Under the pieces are notes generated by a model. That model saw only the letters and a program-made list of their open reading frames with translations. It made no database searches and was not told the origin of the DNA. From the NCBI GenBank assembly GCA_016785225.1, contig JAFBJZ010000510.1:2852001-2916000 (forward strand): 64,000 bases of DNA, given 5' to 3'. The translations under genes were made by a program, and so were the position numbers. How positions within the stretch are numbered: the stretch's first letter is position 1; each line of letters begins with the position of its first letter. Positions 21,961-34,300 of this stretch are shown here, in pieces. Source of the DNA: Psettodes erumei (lineage: Eukaryota > Chordata > Actinopteri > Pleuronectiformes > Psettodidae).

Positions 21961-22487
21961 TGGAGTAAGAACAGGGTTGAGGCTAACACTGAAGGCATAC
22001 AGTCAAGTTGATGTATCCCTGAGTGACTCTTTTAAATCGGTTAATATTAAATATTGATGAGTCCTTTTTGCGTTTATTGAAACTTTCTCTACCTTAGCCA
22101 AGCGAGAGAAAACTTTTCTTTGGCACTATATCAAAAAATGTTTTTTGTAAATTCTCTAAGGTTTTATAATCATCAACACACTCAATTGTTGTGAAAGTAA
22201 TTAAACCAAAGCCATCGCCATTGGTCTTGTATAACCTTTTCTTAAAGTGCTCAGTGTTTTCCTCTTCTTATCGTGATCATCCTATGCTCAATTTTGCTAG
22301 ATTTAGAAATTTCTGGCAAAAAGAGAAGATAATGAACCTTTGAAGAGAAGTGAGAATTTTGGTCATGACAGGCAGAGAGAAAAAGTGAAGAGGAGACAGA
22401 GAGAGAGGGAACGGGAAGAAGAAGTATAGAAGGCAGACAGTGATGTAGTGAGCTGTTGAACTCCTGAAAGCTGATGGGAATGTGCAT

Positions 22488-22580
22488 ACATAAACATACA
22501 CACACCTACACACACACTGACAGTTCATGGCTGCAAGCTGTCTTGCCGGACACACACATACACACACACAAACAGAGCTC
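22488..22580. repeat. CA-rich imperfect repeat
   Basis: ACATACACACACCTACACAC and ACACACATACACACACACAA words. 22370-22430 is purine-rich. 21961-22369 and 22581-23137 are unique and unassigned. Confidence 0.6.
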
Positions 22581-23137
22581 CACTGGAAACCATACATATG
22601 AATTAGCTGACTGTTTATGCTGTGTATCCATACTGTGGCTCCCTGTGTGTGTGTGAGCCTGTGCATGTTGTAGAATATGCATACATGGCAGTCTGCACGT
22701 GGGGTTTCAGCCTATGTGCACGTGGAACGTGGAGCGCCAGTCAGCTGCCAGCGTGTACGAACTGTTGATTCCCCGGCTTTTTTGTTATACCTGAACACAC
22801 AAAGCAAGAGAAAATGTGTGTTCATTCAGCAGGAAAATGTGGATCACAGAACAAGAGTCAACGAGAAACAGGAAGTAGTGGACTGTCAACTCTGAATTAA
22901 AGACAGAACCACGTTTATCTGTTGAATAAAACAGTTATGCAACCTGAACCAAACTGTTTTAATTTAGTTAACCTTGTTTAGCTGCCCCCCCATTGCTATA
23001 GTATATAGTACTATTAAGAATATTCTGTGTCATTACAGGCATCTGCATCAAAGCTATACCAAACAAGTTCCAACAAAGACACATAATGTTTTTTAAAATA
23101 AAATTGGATATATCACTGGATTCTGAAGCATATCTAA

Positions 23138-23172
23138 TACTACTACTACTAGTACTACCACTACTACTACTT
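23138..23172. repeat. (ACT)n trinucleotide repeat
   Basis: About eleven ACT units with single interruptions (AGT, CCA). 23173-24879 holds short pyrimidine-rich patches (23578-23665, 23945-24080) and unassigned unique DNA. Confidence 0.8.
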
Positions 23173-23902
23173 ATAATAACTTCATTTCTTTTGCACAACA
23201 AAGTACTTTTGTGGAAAAGAAAAGAAAAATCGAAGACCACAAATCAAATACCACCGAATCAGTTCAAAGGACACTGTAATTGTGTGCAGTCAGCATGATT
23301 AACTACATTAAGTCTAATAAATAAATACAGGCTTGTGTCATTAAACTCGTTGTTCAATGCCAGCTGGTTTATCTTTGTTTTTTTCTTCTCCTCCTGTGGC
23401 GTTTACGTCTGAGTTTCTGACTCCTGCTCTGCTGTAAACGACCTTGACAGTCATTGGTTTTTTAGGACTGCACGCTGTTTTTCTTAGAAACTGTATTAGT
23501 CCTTTATGTGTAATGAAATTCACACATATACTAAAGGCATGATTAGCATATATATTGTATTGACACAGTGGCAATATGTTCTCTCTCTCTCTTTATCTGT
23601 GTCCTTTCCTCTCTCTATACCTTTCTCCCTTTCATTTTTCCTCTTTATTTCCCCGTCAGACACCCCCTCCCCCCGTGTTTGCGTGGCACTTTGAAGTTGG
23701 ATCCGTGCTGTTTTCTGTAATTTTTATCTGCAGAACATGCAGTCGCCACATTGCTGCGATTATTAACAGTAAGGGGGGAGAAAAAAAATTGCCTCAGACA
23801 GCTGTTTTTTTCTTTCCTGTTTCATTTTACATTTTTGCAGCTCAGCTGGGCCTGTTGTTTATGTTGTTTACTGATGGACAGTGAAGAGACCCAACATGAC
23901 AG

Positions 23903-23915
23903 AGGTCAAAGGTCA
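23903..23915 (+). promoter_or_regulatory. Perfect DR1, isolated
   Basis: AGGTCAAAGGTCA lies in otherwise unremarkable sequence upstream of a pyrimidine-rich patch (23940-24080). No ERE-repeat landmarks surround it, so it is either a stand-alone nuclear-receptor site or a remnant. Confidence 0.4.
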
Positions 23916-24879
23916 GAAGAATGGCACATAGGTTTTCTGGCATATTGATCATCTTTCCCTGCTTCTCCTCTCCTTTGCTCTCCTCCTTTTATCTATTCTT
24001 TTTTCATCCACCATGTCTCCACATGTCTTTTCTTCACCCTACTCTATACTTTTGTATAGTCAGTTTCTCTGTCCTTTTGTTTCACTTTCCTTTAGTTAGC
24101 TTTGTCTGTAGTAAACTTTCTGAATAAAGGTAGTTCCAGATATTTTTTTCACAAATTACAGCAGCACTAAAATAAAGAATATTGGTCCAGTAGAAATGTG
24201 GATCGATGTCCTGTTCATGTCATCGTCATTCATTGGTAATATAATTCAAACACTGCAGCTCTGTCCGTCTTGACAGGTTTTCTGGAAATGTGGGGATGAT
24301 ATAAAGGTGTGGAACCAGTAGTTTTGTTACTGAACAAAACTTATTTTCTTCTTCTTCTTTTTTAAATACAAATGTTGTCTTTCATTTTAAATGGTAAAAG
24401 CTGTCTTAACATAAGCCGGCTGCTGTGAATACTAATACACTAAGCGTAGGGTCAGAAAGCCTTGATTTTAATCAGGAACTTGCATCTAAACAGGATTATG
24501 AATCAGACCAGACATTCCATGAAAGCCACCACTTCATATTTGGTACAACACTGTGATGCATTTTGCACATGTAGAACACATTTTTCTACATTACTTTTTT
24601 TCCTTATTAGGAGCAGAATAGAGGTGAATAAGCAGACTTACAGTGTGTATCTTTAGGTTTGGTCTCGTCTGGGTTTAGCTTCAGAAGGCTGCTCTCTCCC
24701 TCTCTCTCTTCCTTTCTTTCGTTCATGGCGTCCATTAGCGCTCCTCTGTCTCTTGCCAGCCATTCACATTTCCCATGGAGACACAATGCACACACAGACA
24801 CACACACACACAGACTGTGTTAAGTTTCCTTGGTTACTGAATGCCTTTTTCATTGACTGTCCGTTACCATGGAAGTGAA

Positions 24880-25265
24880 AAGAGGACAAGAGGAGGTGAG
24901 AGACGGTGATTAGAAGAGGAGAGAGGCGAGATGTGGGAGATGATGAAAAGAGTGAAAGAGCCCAAAAGATAGGGTAACAGGAAGAACATGGGAGGGAAAG
25001 AGAGTGACAATGGAGAGGACAAGAAAAAAATGAGGAGGAGAGGAATGAGAGAAATGGAAAAGAGAGGAGTGAGAAAAGAGGTGAGAAGATGAAATTTGAT
25101 GAGAGAAGCGGAGAAAGAGAAGTGGGTAATAAGAGAAAAAGCAGAAGAAGAGATTAGAGGGTGATTAGATAAGAGGATAGTATGAAGGAGAAAGGGGGAT
25201 GAGGAAATGATTCGAAAAGAGAGTAGGAGGAAGGAGATGAAGGAGAGAAGGAAAGAACTGAAGCG
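24880..25265 (+). repeat. Long polypurine tract (about 0.39 kb)
   Basis: GAAAGAG, GAGGAGAGG and GAGAAGATG words almost without pyrimidines. The minus-strand 139-aa Ser/Leu/Phe-rich frame here is an artefact of the tract. Confidence 0.8.
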
Positions 25266-25589
25266 GTGGGGTGAGAGTTGCAAATTTTTTCCATTTTACT
25301 TTCCTGATGTTGGTGCTTCTCCTCTGACAGTTTTAAAACAACAATTTATTTGACATCTAACAGATTGTACAGCAAAATATGGTTTCACACACACACGAAC
25401 ACACCTCTGCTCTTGGATCAGAATGATTCCTGTCTGAGAGAAGTTGATTTGTGGATCAGATAACATGATCAGTCCGACGCAGACCCACGCACAGGTTCAA
25501 TTCAATTGACATGCATGAATCCAACTCTGCATAAATACATACAAAATCTATGGAGAAGAGCATTCCTACAGCCCTGTTGGCCTTCTGTG

Positions 25590-25591
25590 TA

Positions 25592-25651
<60 letters not shown>

Positions 25652-25690
25652 TATAGAGTATCTTTTTCTGTATGTGTGTGTGTGTGTAAT
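25590..25690. repeat. Compound (TG)n(AG)n microsatellite
   Basis: TG run to 25612, then AG to about 25648, then a second TG run (25672-25687). Same TG-to-AG junction type as 46379-46440. Confidence 0.9.
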
Positions 25691-25788
25691 GTAACTTTCT
25701 AATTGCTGGGAAATATCTTGGACCTGAACCATGACATCAGTGTTTTCCTCTCTTTTTGTTTGTTTTCTGTGATTGGGTAAAACTCATG

Positions 25789-25800
25789 CCCCCCCCCCCC

Positions 25801-25841
<41 letters not shown>
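25789..25841. repeat. C13 run followed by (CA)19
   Basis: A homopolymeric C run of about 13 followed after AAA by a pure CA run. 25842-26594 and 26646-27596 are unique, unassigned. Confidence 0.9.
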
Positions 25842-25847
<6 letters not shown>

Positions 25848-26594
25848 AGAGTCAGTAATTATATGCTGACACCTCCTTGAGCTCACTGGTAAACTCAGAT
25901 TGGCGTATCAGAGGACAACAACACTGATCCTTTCTTTCTTTCCCTTTGTTCTCGTATCCCTCCTTCCTTCCATTAAACATATACAGTAACAAGGCAGTGT
26001 TTACCAGTAATCCCATTCTCATTGTTCATGTTTCTGAAATTAAATAAATGTCCTCATATGGTCCAAGAAACATGCAGCTTTGTTTAACTGGAATATCTAA
26101 ATTGCCCGTAGGTGTCTGTCTTTGTGAGTCACTGCCAGACTGGACAGCTGTCCGGGTCCTTGTGGATTTAGCCTTTCACACATTCCCACCCCAACTTGAC
26201 TTTGGCACCAAAAAAGCAGGTGTAGATTACAGAGAGATGATAGATGATGGGTGATCCGGTTGATTTTGGAACAGCAGCATTTTGGGTAACTGTGAGTGTG
26301 TGTTTGAATAAATCCACAGGGGCAGCTGAGGGCAGCAAACACTACTTGAGCTGCTATGTTGTCAGAAATAGAAGTATCTGTTTACAGAACAGCCAAACAA
26401 GACAGTCACCTCAAGCTGAAATGATTCACTGATCAATCAGACTACTGACCAACAATGGCTAACAGTTTTGATAGTTTAAATTATTTTTGTAGCTGTTTCC
26501 GGTTTCTGTTTTCTGAAATGTAGAGATTAGCTGAATTATTGTGATTGCTGCCACTGAAAATAGAATTAATATCCATAGGGTTCATTCCCTCAGA

Positions 26595-26645
26595 TTCTGG
26601 TATTACAGACCAAACAATTAATCAATTGATGATGAAATGAATCTG
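26595..26645. repeat. Short fragment of an ATTAATCAATT-type fish repeat
   Basis: GGTATTACAGACCAAACAAT followed by TAATCAATTGATGATGAAAT is the conserved core of another short repeat family common in fish introns. Only about 50 bp are recognisable. Confidence 0.4.
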
Positions 26646-27596
26646 TACTTTCTGGCATTAGCAATGTTGTTCCAATAGCAGGGTATTCACAATCAAATTA
26701 TTTTCCTTTGTAGACATTTTTCCTTCACGTTGTGTCCATTATGTGCAGACATCATGTGTTGTGATTCTTCCTTGTGCACGGAGACACTGTTTAACTCATG
26801 CCAGGGAAAAGGTGAACTCAAGCAGTAACATTTAACTACAGTATAAATAGACGGACAGTTATTGAATGCAAATACAATGAATGGATATCGCTGAAGGTTG
26901 CCAGCCATAAATAAAACCAAAAATTGGGTTTGAAATAATGACAATGTTTGGGATTTTAACTAATATACAGTATTTGAAGCTTTGTCAAAGTGTCCCGCTG
27001 TATTGCTATTGAATTTTTTTCTCTGCATCAGTGTGGTGTGTGCCACTGCTCCTTCACAGCCCTCCCCTCCTCCTCTTCTTCCTCTCCATGCTGCAAATCA
27101 GATATGACAGGAAATATTGTCCTTGTAATGGAGACTCAGGGCACTCTGCCTCTGTGTCTCTGAGACACACACACGCAGCTAAATACACAGATATACATCA
27201 ACACAAAATGAAGTGCACCCACACCTCAATACTGCACACACACACAAAAATTGAACCTGTACAAGGCTTGAAGTGAGTCGTGTCAAATTATTTTCCTTTT
27301 GTTTCCTTTCTTCGGGTCCCGTCTTCTGGCTGTTTTCGTACATCTGATCATTATCTGCAGTTTAACGGTTGTTGTCGTCAGTGTTGCCCCGCTGGTTTGC
27401 CCAGTGAACTGACTGCAGTGTGGTGGACAATCAGTTACAATACTAAATGGACCTAAATGGACCAGTAGTGTTATACTGGTATTATAAGAATATTGCATGA
27501 CTATATATTTGTTCTTATCAGGTAAAGGGGTTTAAATAAAGCTTGTTTAAGGCTTAAAACATCTGATAATATCAGCAGCATTTTCTTCCAGCAGTC

Positions 27597-28310
27597 ATAT
27601 ATAATATATAAATTCCCAACTTGCCTCATCTTCAGTCGGGACTCGTGTTCTCGGGTCCTCTACCAGACGCCTGGGAGTCTGAGGGTTCCGCGCCGTATTT
27701 TAGCTCTTCCTAGGACTGAGATCTCGGATGTTGTTCCTTGAATCTGCTGAAGCCTTTTATCAGTTTGGGGGTTACAGGCCCAAGTGCTCCAGTCACCACC
27801 ATCACCACTGTTGCTTTCACCTTCCACATCTTCTCCAGCACCTCTTTCAGCTCTTAGTATTTTCTGAGCTTCTCATGTTCTTTCTTCTTGATGTTATTGT
27901 CACTCGGCATTGCTACATACATTTATCACAACTGCATTCTTCTGTTGTTTGTCAACCACCAGGATGTCTGCTTTTTAAGCCATCACCAGTTCATCAGTCT
28001 GGATTTGGATCAGGATCTTAGCTTGGTCACTCACACCACCATTGCAGGCGTCTCCCACTTTGACCTCAGCACTTCCAGCCCAGATGTTGCAGATATTCCT
28101 GTACACTGTTCCAGCCACTTTGTTCTGGTGTTCCATGTACACCATACCTGCCTGCATCCTACTCCCTGCTGTTATGTGCTTGACTGTCTCAGGGGCCTCT
28201 TTGCACAGCTTGCACCTGAAACCAGTATGGTGTGGTTGATCCCAGCTCTGTTGACCTTTTCTTGTGTTCAGATTTCATATGTACAATTGGGTGAGGAGCA
28301 AAAGTTGTAA
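27597..28310 (-). pseudogene. LINE 3' tail with CCHC knuckle and restriction-like endonuclease (R2/R4 group), decayed
   Basis: The minus strand encodes the C-terminal end of a non-LTR retrotransposon polyprotein. At 28158-28217 it reads RCKLCKEAPETVKHITAGSR, a Cys-x2-Cys..His knuckle whose expected final Cys is Ser here. It continues through MQAGMVYMEHQNKVAG (start 28157) to a stop at 27972-27974. Directly after is ADILVVDKQQKNAVVINV, which aligns with the PD-x(12-14)-D core of the restriction-like endonuclease that R2/R4-type LINEs use to nick their target. The second acidic residue is Asn here and the first motif is AD instead of PD. A frame change then gives NIKKKEHEKLRKY, another stop, EVLEKMWKVKATVV and a closing GRAKIRRGTLRLPGVW block. 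The AT-rich stretch at about 27597-27612 is the likely 3' end. Inactive by stops, frameshift and lost catalytic residues. The clade is inferred from the endonuclease layout. Confidence 0.8.
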
Positions 28311-29014
28311 ACCTCAGCTGATAGGCTTTTAAGGATTAAAATGCAGAGGGAGGCTTTTGATACCACCTCCTCCTCTGGAGGCCTTTACACATTTAATCCC
28401 AATAAATCCCAGTAAAGATGATTTCTATTTGAATAAATGAACCATCTGTCAACCTACCAACCATCACCTGACAGAAACAAAGGACATGCAACCGTGCACC
28501 CATCTCTCCCCCCATCTCTCTCTGGATCTCTGTGCTTCTAAAACATCTCCATCCTACCATAAAAAAATCACTGTTTTAAAAAGTCAACTCAACAAAGAAA
28601 AATCACCCCCACCACCACCTCCTCCCAAAATAACACACACTGTGTGACTTTCTTTGTGTCTTTTAACCACGTTTTAGTTTTTGCCCTTCAACTGGCACTT
28701 CACTCCCACACTCAGATGTCGGCTTCCTCGACGTTTGCCCCCGAAACTTCAGTCCAAGATTTATTCCCTTTTTCAACAAGTTGGCGTCTGGATGGAGATG
28801 AAGTTTTCACTTCTCCTTGACTCAGAAGGATGAGGAGAGATGGAGGGTGAGAAAAAGAGAGACGGGGACCAAAAGAGAGGGAAAAGAGACGGTGGAAAGG
28901 ATAAAAAAATGCAAAATAACAATGGTATGAGGAAAATTTAAAAAAAATCTCTTAAAGATTCACTCAGAAACCACAAACAGAAAGGGATGAAAAAGAGAAG
29001 GAGTAACAAAATTT

Positions 29015-29135
29015 TCGAACTGGAGTTTCCTCCAATCAGAGGTTTGGGTAAAAGCTACTGATTGGCTGAGACGTGAAGGGCATAGCGACCACAGGCGACG
29101 CGTCAGTGAATTATTAACGAGGATCATCGCCCTAT
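29015..29135. promoter_or_regulatory. Patch with two opposed CCAAT boxes
   Basis: TCCAATCAGA (29031-29040) and CTGATTGGCTGA (29058-29069) are opposed CCAAT boxes about 30 bp apart, followed by CpG-bearing GGCGACGCGTCAGTGAATTA. Comparable to the 12950-13085 patch. Confidence 0.3.
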
Positions 29136-29145
29136 CCATCATTTT

Positions 29146-29147
<2 letters not shown>

Positions 29148-29196
<49 letters not shown>

Positions 29197-29204
29197 CACA
29201 CACA
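29148..29204. repeat. (CA)n microsatellite
   Basis: About 57 bp of CA with one CG interruption at 29189-29190. 28311-29014 is unassigned apart from a purine-rich patch at 28830-28900. Confidence 0.9.
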
Positions 29205-30402
29205 TACCCACACACTCCCCCAGATAACTACATTAACACAGATATGAATAGAGACAGAGCGAGAGGGGAAAGACAAATCTGTCCTTCTTCTTTATCAGCG
29301 TGGTTTTAAAACGAGCAGCAGTGAACTGGGTGGTTTCACATTAAGCCAAACGATGTTATCAGCCAGACGTCTCTTTTAAAGTGTATTTAAATGGGCTCTT
29401 AGCAAGGTTAAAGCAGCTGCAGTCTGACGCTGTGGGAAGGGAGAACGTGAGGCGACGCGCTGGGAGTTCTGCACGTTTCCTCCCAATAAACACAAACTAA
29501 ATATTTCACGTCTCTACAGGTCATCCTGTCAGGTTTTAGATTAGTTTACCTGCAGTTGTTTTCACTGAATCCATATGAAAATTTGCTGCAGATGGATAAT
29601 TCACCTCAGTCAGTGTTTATTGACCTTAATGTTCTGAAGAAACATTACTCCTGAGTGATCTCCACACAATTGTTTTAACCTGAAATCTTAAAAGACATGA
29701 ATACAGACACAAGGCTCTGTTTTGTCTCAATGGTTTTTCTTCCACCTCTAACCTGCTCTGCTCTAGGTCCACCAAACCCATGTCCAGACCAGAATTTGTA
29801 TGACTGCGAGTTGTCTTGAGCGTTGCCCAGTGAAGCGACTCTAATCACAGCATACCTGTTATCCTCAGCATTTACTGAATATGTGTTTGATCTCTGTCAA
29901 AGCTGTAGGACAATCTTCAGCCATCGAAGGAAACGTTTTTTTTTATTCAGACTGACTCGGGCCTGATACCTGGATTTGATTGAGGCATGAACAGTTTTAT
30001 GAATGAATTCAGCTCATTTGACCTTTTTCAGTAGCTTTGTGGATTCTTACATCATAGAATTAAGAATATATAGATCACTCTTCTTTTTGACATTTACTTG
30101 AGAGACAGAGTCTCACTAGAATATGTTTTCCTTGTAAGAACTCCATAACGGTCGAAGAAATCAGTCTGCTGAATGATCAGTTGCTCAACTTTACCCTGTG
30201 AAAGCAACACACACATTTGTAAACAGGGCAACTTCCTCTCTAATAACTTTAGCGACATTCAGCGGCCAGTCTCATTGGTTCGGTTTTTTTCCACAGATGA
30301 GTCTCTTCAAATGTAAAGTATGATGCCGTCAATGAACAGCCGCTGAAATGCAAATATAAACTGTGGCAGTGGTTTGTGCAGAATTGTCAGCAGACTGGAT
30401 GG

Positions 30403-30424
30403 TTGTGTGTGTGTGTGTGTGCGC
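30403..30424. repeat. (GT)n microsatellite
   Basis: GT run, with further TG-rich words at 30550-30665 and a GA-rich patch at 30720-30870. 29205-30402 and 30871-31446 are unique without recognised features. Confidence 0.85.
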
Positions 30425-31446
30425 AAGCATGTGTGTGAGGGGTTAAAGCAGCCCTATTCTCCAACTGAAGCCTCTCATCCTCTGTGTTTTCATACCGACA
30501 CACTGTGAATGTCAAAGAGCCACATGAAGCCAGGGCCTGTCAGTCAAGGGCCGTGTGTGTATGTTTGTGTGTGTGAGTGCATTAGAAGCGTGTGTCCATG
30601 TGGACGAGTACTTATGTGTGTGTGTCTGTGTTTGAGGAGTGGTGTGTACTTGGTGGTGTGTGTGGGAGTGTATTGTGAGTTGCCAGAGGATCTGTGTGAA
30701 CAGTGATGTGTGACAGCAAGAGTGAGAGAGAGATTTGGAGCTCAGAGAAAGAGAATGAGCGATCCAGCTATCGAAAGAGAAAGGGAGAGAGAGACTGGAA
30801 ACAAAAGAGAAGAAAAGAGAGAGAGGAGAGTGATGGCCAGAGAAAAAGAGAATGAGTGGTAGATAGAGGATGAGAGTGCTGTGATCTGTGTCTGACTGCT
30901 GGATTTACTGGATCAGACACACAAAACATTAAACTTTCTTTCTTTCTCTCTTTCTTTAAAGGCTCTAAAAAGATAACCTAATAACCTTGCTCGAGTGTGT
31001 CACACTCTCATGTTATCAGACTCACTAAACACTGTTAGTAAAAAACTAACAATCATAGAGGAATAACATATGTTAGGTATTGGATACTCAGTAGTTGTTA
31101 ATTCCACAGGATGTTGGTTTGGTCCTTTACTCTAAGTGGGATTTGTTGATGATAATAGTTAGAAGATTACTAGCTCTGTCCTTATCATCAACATCCCACA
31201 TATTCTTGTAGACTTCACAGGGCAGATAAAATGTTAGTTACACTTCACGTTAACAGGACGACTGATTCCACAAAGCGTGTCACCTGGACGAACACTGCTG
31301 CCTAACACACCTGCACTATGTTGTTTGTGTCTTTGCAGCCTTCTGATTGGTCCTGACACATGCAGTGTGTGTTAGTGCATGTCATCAGCAGGGATTCAGA
31401 CTGATCCCGTCTACCTCTGAACCACTGTTGTGAAACTTGCTGGAAA

Positions 31447-31447
31447 C

Positions 31448-31482
<35 letters not shown>
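31447..31482. repeat. Compound (CT)n(CA)n microsatellite
   Basis: CT run then CA run; a CTCTCCC-rich stretch follows at 31575-31620. 31621-33075 is unique DNA; a CpG-bearing block at 32385-32460 (GGCGAGACGCCTCGAACATC) is the only notable part. Confidence 0.85.
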
Positions 31483-33075
31483 GTTTTGTTTACTGTGTCC
31501 TGCTGGGTTGTCTGGCGATACAGAGGTGAGGCGCAGAGAGAAAATAGAGATTCTCTTGTTTTCTTTTGCCACCTGCCTCTCCCTCTCCCCTTTTCTCTCC
31601 CTCTCCCCCTCTCTCGTCTTCTTTATGTTTCATCGAATCACCACAAGCAGCTCACAAAACCAACAAAAGCACTGTGATGTGAACAGTTTGGTTCAGTGAG
31701 AAGTAGCCAACATCTCTATATATAGTTAAACACCTCTAAAATGCTTATATAATGTTTACAACATCAGGTTTGAAACTCAACACTTTTTGAAGACTGACTG
31801 AAAAGTATATTGAAAGAAAAAAATGACGAACATGCAACATCTTTAACTAACACTACTACATGGATGGAGTTTTCTCTTTAGAAAATAACATTTTGAATTA
31901 GTCCAAGTGATACTGAAACAAATTTGCACAAACATGTAAAATTTAAATACAAAGTTTTTGTTTTTTTTTAGCTTTTACATTTCTATTTTGTTTGCATTGC
32001 TGTTACTGCTGTTGCACTCATGGTTGGTTGTTCAAAAATGAGCTAATTGTCCCGTTCAGTTCAAGCATCCGATGCCATGTTTCAAAGTGAAGTGATAATA
32101 ACACTTTGGTCAGCGCTAGGTGTGTGAAAGTTAAGTGCACATTTTCACAAGTGTGTTTCTGGAACTATCTGCAGGTTTAATGTAGTTACTTGGTTTGAAG
32201 CTGATACTTTTCACTCACACTACTTTATTCTTGTCCCTTGTCAGATTTCCTTTCCTTTACCTCTTTTCTTTCTCCACTTTCTGTTTTCCTCTCCTCCTCT
32301 TCTCTCCTGCCGAATGTCAGAATATAACCTTTTGCCCAGACATGAGGAGCTTGATTCCTCTTATCTCGCAGGTGACATGCCCACTCACGGGGCTGCTTAA
32401 GCGCATGGCGAGACGCCTCGAACATCAAACGCACCGCAAGCGGTTCAAACACGGGGCTCCCTTCCAAAAAAAACTTCCTCTGTAATTCTTCAGATATGAA
32501 AAGGGATGGTGAGGGAAGAAAAAAAAGTCAGACTATCTTTGCTGATGTCACAGCTTTAACATGGAGGCCTGCGAGAAGACAGAATCTGAAGCTCGCTCTC
32601 TTTACATGCATCTTCTGTGAAATCTGCCTCCTTTTGTTATAGCCAAGGTGAGACATGCTTTACTTTTACTCTGTTACAGACAAATCAGACGTGTTATTAA
32701 ATTCGATTAAGTCATCAAACATGTCAGGCTCAGTTTTAGTTGTTTGTCGACAAGGAGACATGTCAACTGTAACTTTATAGACATCATTTCTCCTCCTCAG
32801 TGAGCTCTGTCAAATCAAGACAACAAAAGAGACACAGTCTGAAGCCCCTGATTTATTTTTCCAGGGGAAGGAGGATGATTTTAACACAATATATATTTAT
32901 TTTCTTATTTTTTGAAAACTTTGAAAGGAAATTACCTTTAGTCTTGAGGCTGCATTTCTGACCACAGGAGTGTGCAGTTACATTGCAGAAAAGTCCACAT
33001 TTTTCCCACAATTTTTTATTATGTTTGGTTGACATGAGAACCAAACATGAAAACACATTTTTGTAAATAAGATAA

Positions 33076-33150
33076 TCCTTTATTTATCCTATATTAGTTT
33101 ATTATTCTTTTATTGGTCCCACATTGGGGAAAATTACAAATTTAAAAATG
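33076..33150. repeat. Short repeat tail with CTTTATT..TTGGGGAAA wording
   Basis: CCTTTATTTATCC, then CTTTTATTGGTCCCACATTG and GGGAAAATTAC resemble the 3' tail common to many fish retroposon copies. Low complexity surrounds it, so ends are uncertain. Confidence 0.35.
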
Positions 33151-34099
33151 TATTAATCAGAAAATAAAGAGTACAGTGGTGTGGGTCAAAGACAGTTGTT
33201 TCCCATCATGCATGGATCAGGCTTGGTGGTCATCAGTAGTGTGGCATCACAGTAAGTTGAAGCTGACTCAGTGTGTAGGTTCATCTGCGCAGGTCTAAAT
33301 TTTTGTGTATGAGTCAAATTTTTATTGAGTTATTAATGCGAATATGGTAGGGTCTAGGTTTACAAGCAGAGGATTATGGTTAGTTGTAAGGTGGTGAAGT
33401 GAAATTCTGTAAAGCTCCTATATGAGTGACATTTAGGTGCGTGTGTGTCTGTAGACAAAGAACTAACAGAAAGAAAATCTAACAGAAAGGTGTCTGTGTG
33501 AATATATATGCTTCTTCATGCTTTCATGCAGAGATTTATTGCACTTGAGTGTGTGTGTGCATAATTTGTACACATGCAGAGCCACCTGAGCTCATGCTTT
33601 TATGTTTGTGTGCGTAAGGGTGTTTGTGTGTGTGAAGGAGGTTGCATAGCGCAGAGTGGTTCTACCTGTAAATGTCAGGCAGCTGTCCTCTGTGGCTGAC
33701 AGCGAGAGAAATCAGCAGTAAATCAGGCTGCTGGTTCGGCTAAAGAGGTGATTAATAAACATGTCATCTATGTGTGTGTGCGTGTTTGTGTGCGTGCCCC
33801 TGCAGACCTTGTTCGCTTTAAGACAGAAAGGGGCTGAGGGATGGGGACAGCGATGGAGAGTAATGTGCCAATGCATAGAAAAAAGTGAGAAGAAAAGAAA
33901 AAAGGAGGAGCTTCCTTTTCAAAAGAGTAAAACATGTTGTCTCTGCTATGAAATGACAGCCTGTCGTTTTCCTTTACATTCCTTTATTTTAGCTTATTTG
34001 TCTGCTGGTTGATTCAGTTCGGATGAGGGCGAGTGAGAGTTTTTGCATCTGCCTGTCGTCACTGAGAGAAAGGAGGGGATGGGGGGCAAAAAAGCTCTC

Positions 34100-34300
34100 A
34101 TGTTGATCTGAATTGCAGCTGAGGACTCAGGTCACAGCTTTTTTTTTTCCTGCTTCGTCTTCCTTAAAACAAAAAGAGAGATGCTGGAGCTTCGCCCCGT
34201 CATCACACTTAGCGCTGCGACCGTGTGCTGCTGCTCCCTAATGGAACTTCATCCATTTCAAATGACAGAATCCATTACCCCCGCTTGCACCGCTCTGCAC
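34100..34300. promoter_or_regulatory. Candidate noncoding regulatory patch
   Basis: Unique blocks GGAGCTTCGCCCCGTCATCA, CTTAGCGCTGCGACCGTGTG and CCATTTCAAATGACAGAATC (CATTTCAAATG is a perfect 11-bp palindrome) with low repeat content. Confidence 0.3.

Noticed and set aside
24863..24872. GTTACCATGG as an X-box
   Set aside because: Only the left half-site fits; the right arm is AAGTGA.
27888..28310. 140-aa plus frame opposite the LINE tail
   Set aside because: Antisense of the LINE coding strand, which carries the recognisable motifs.
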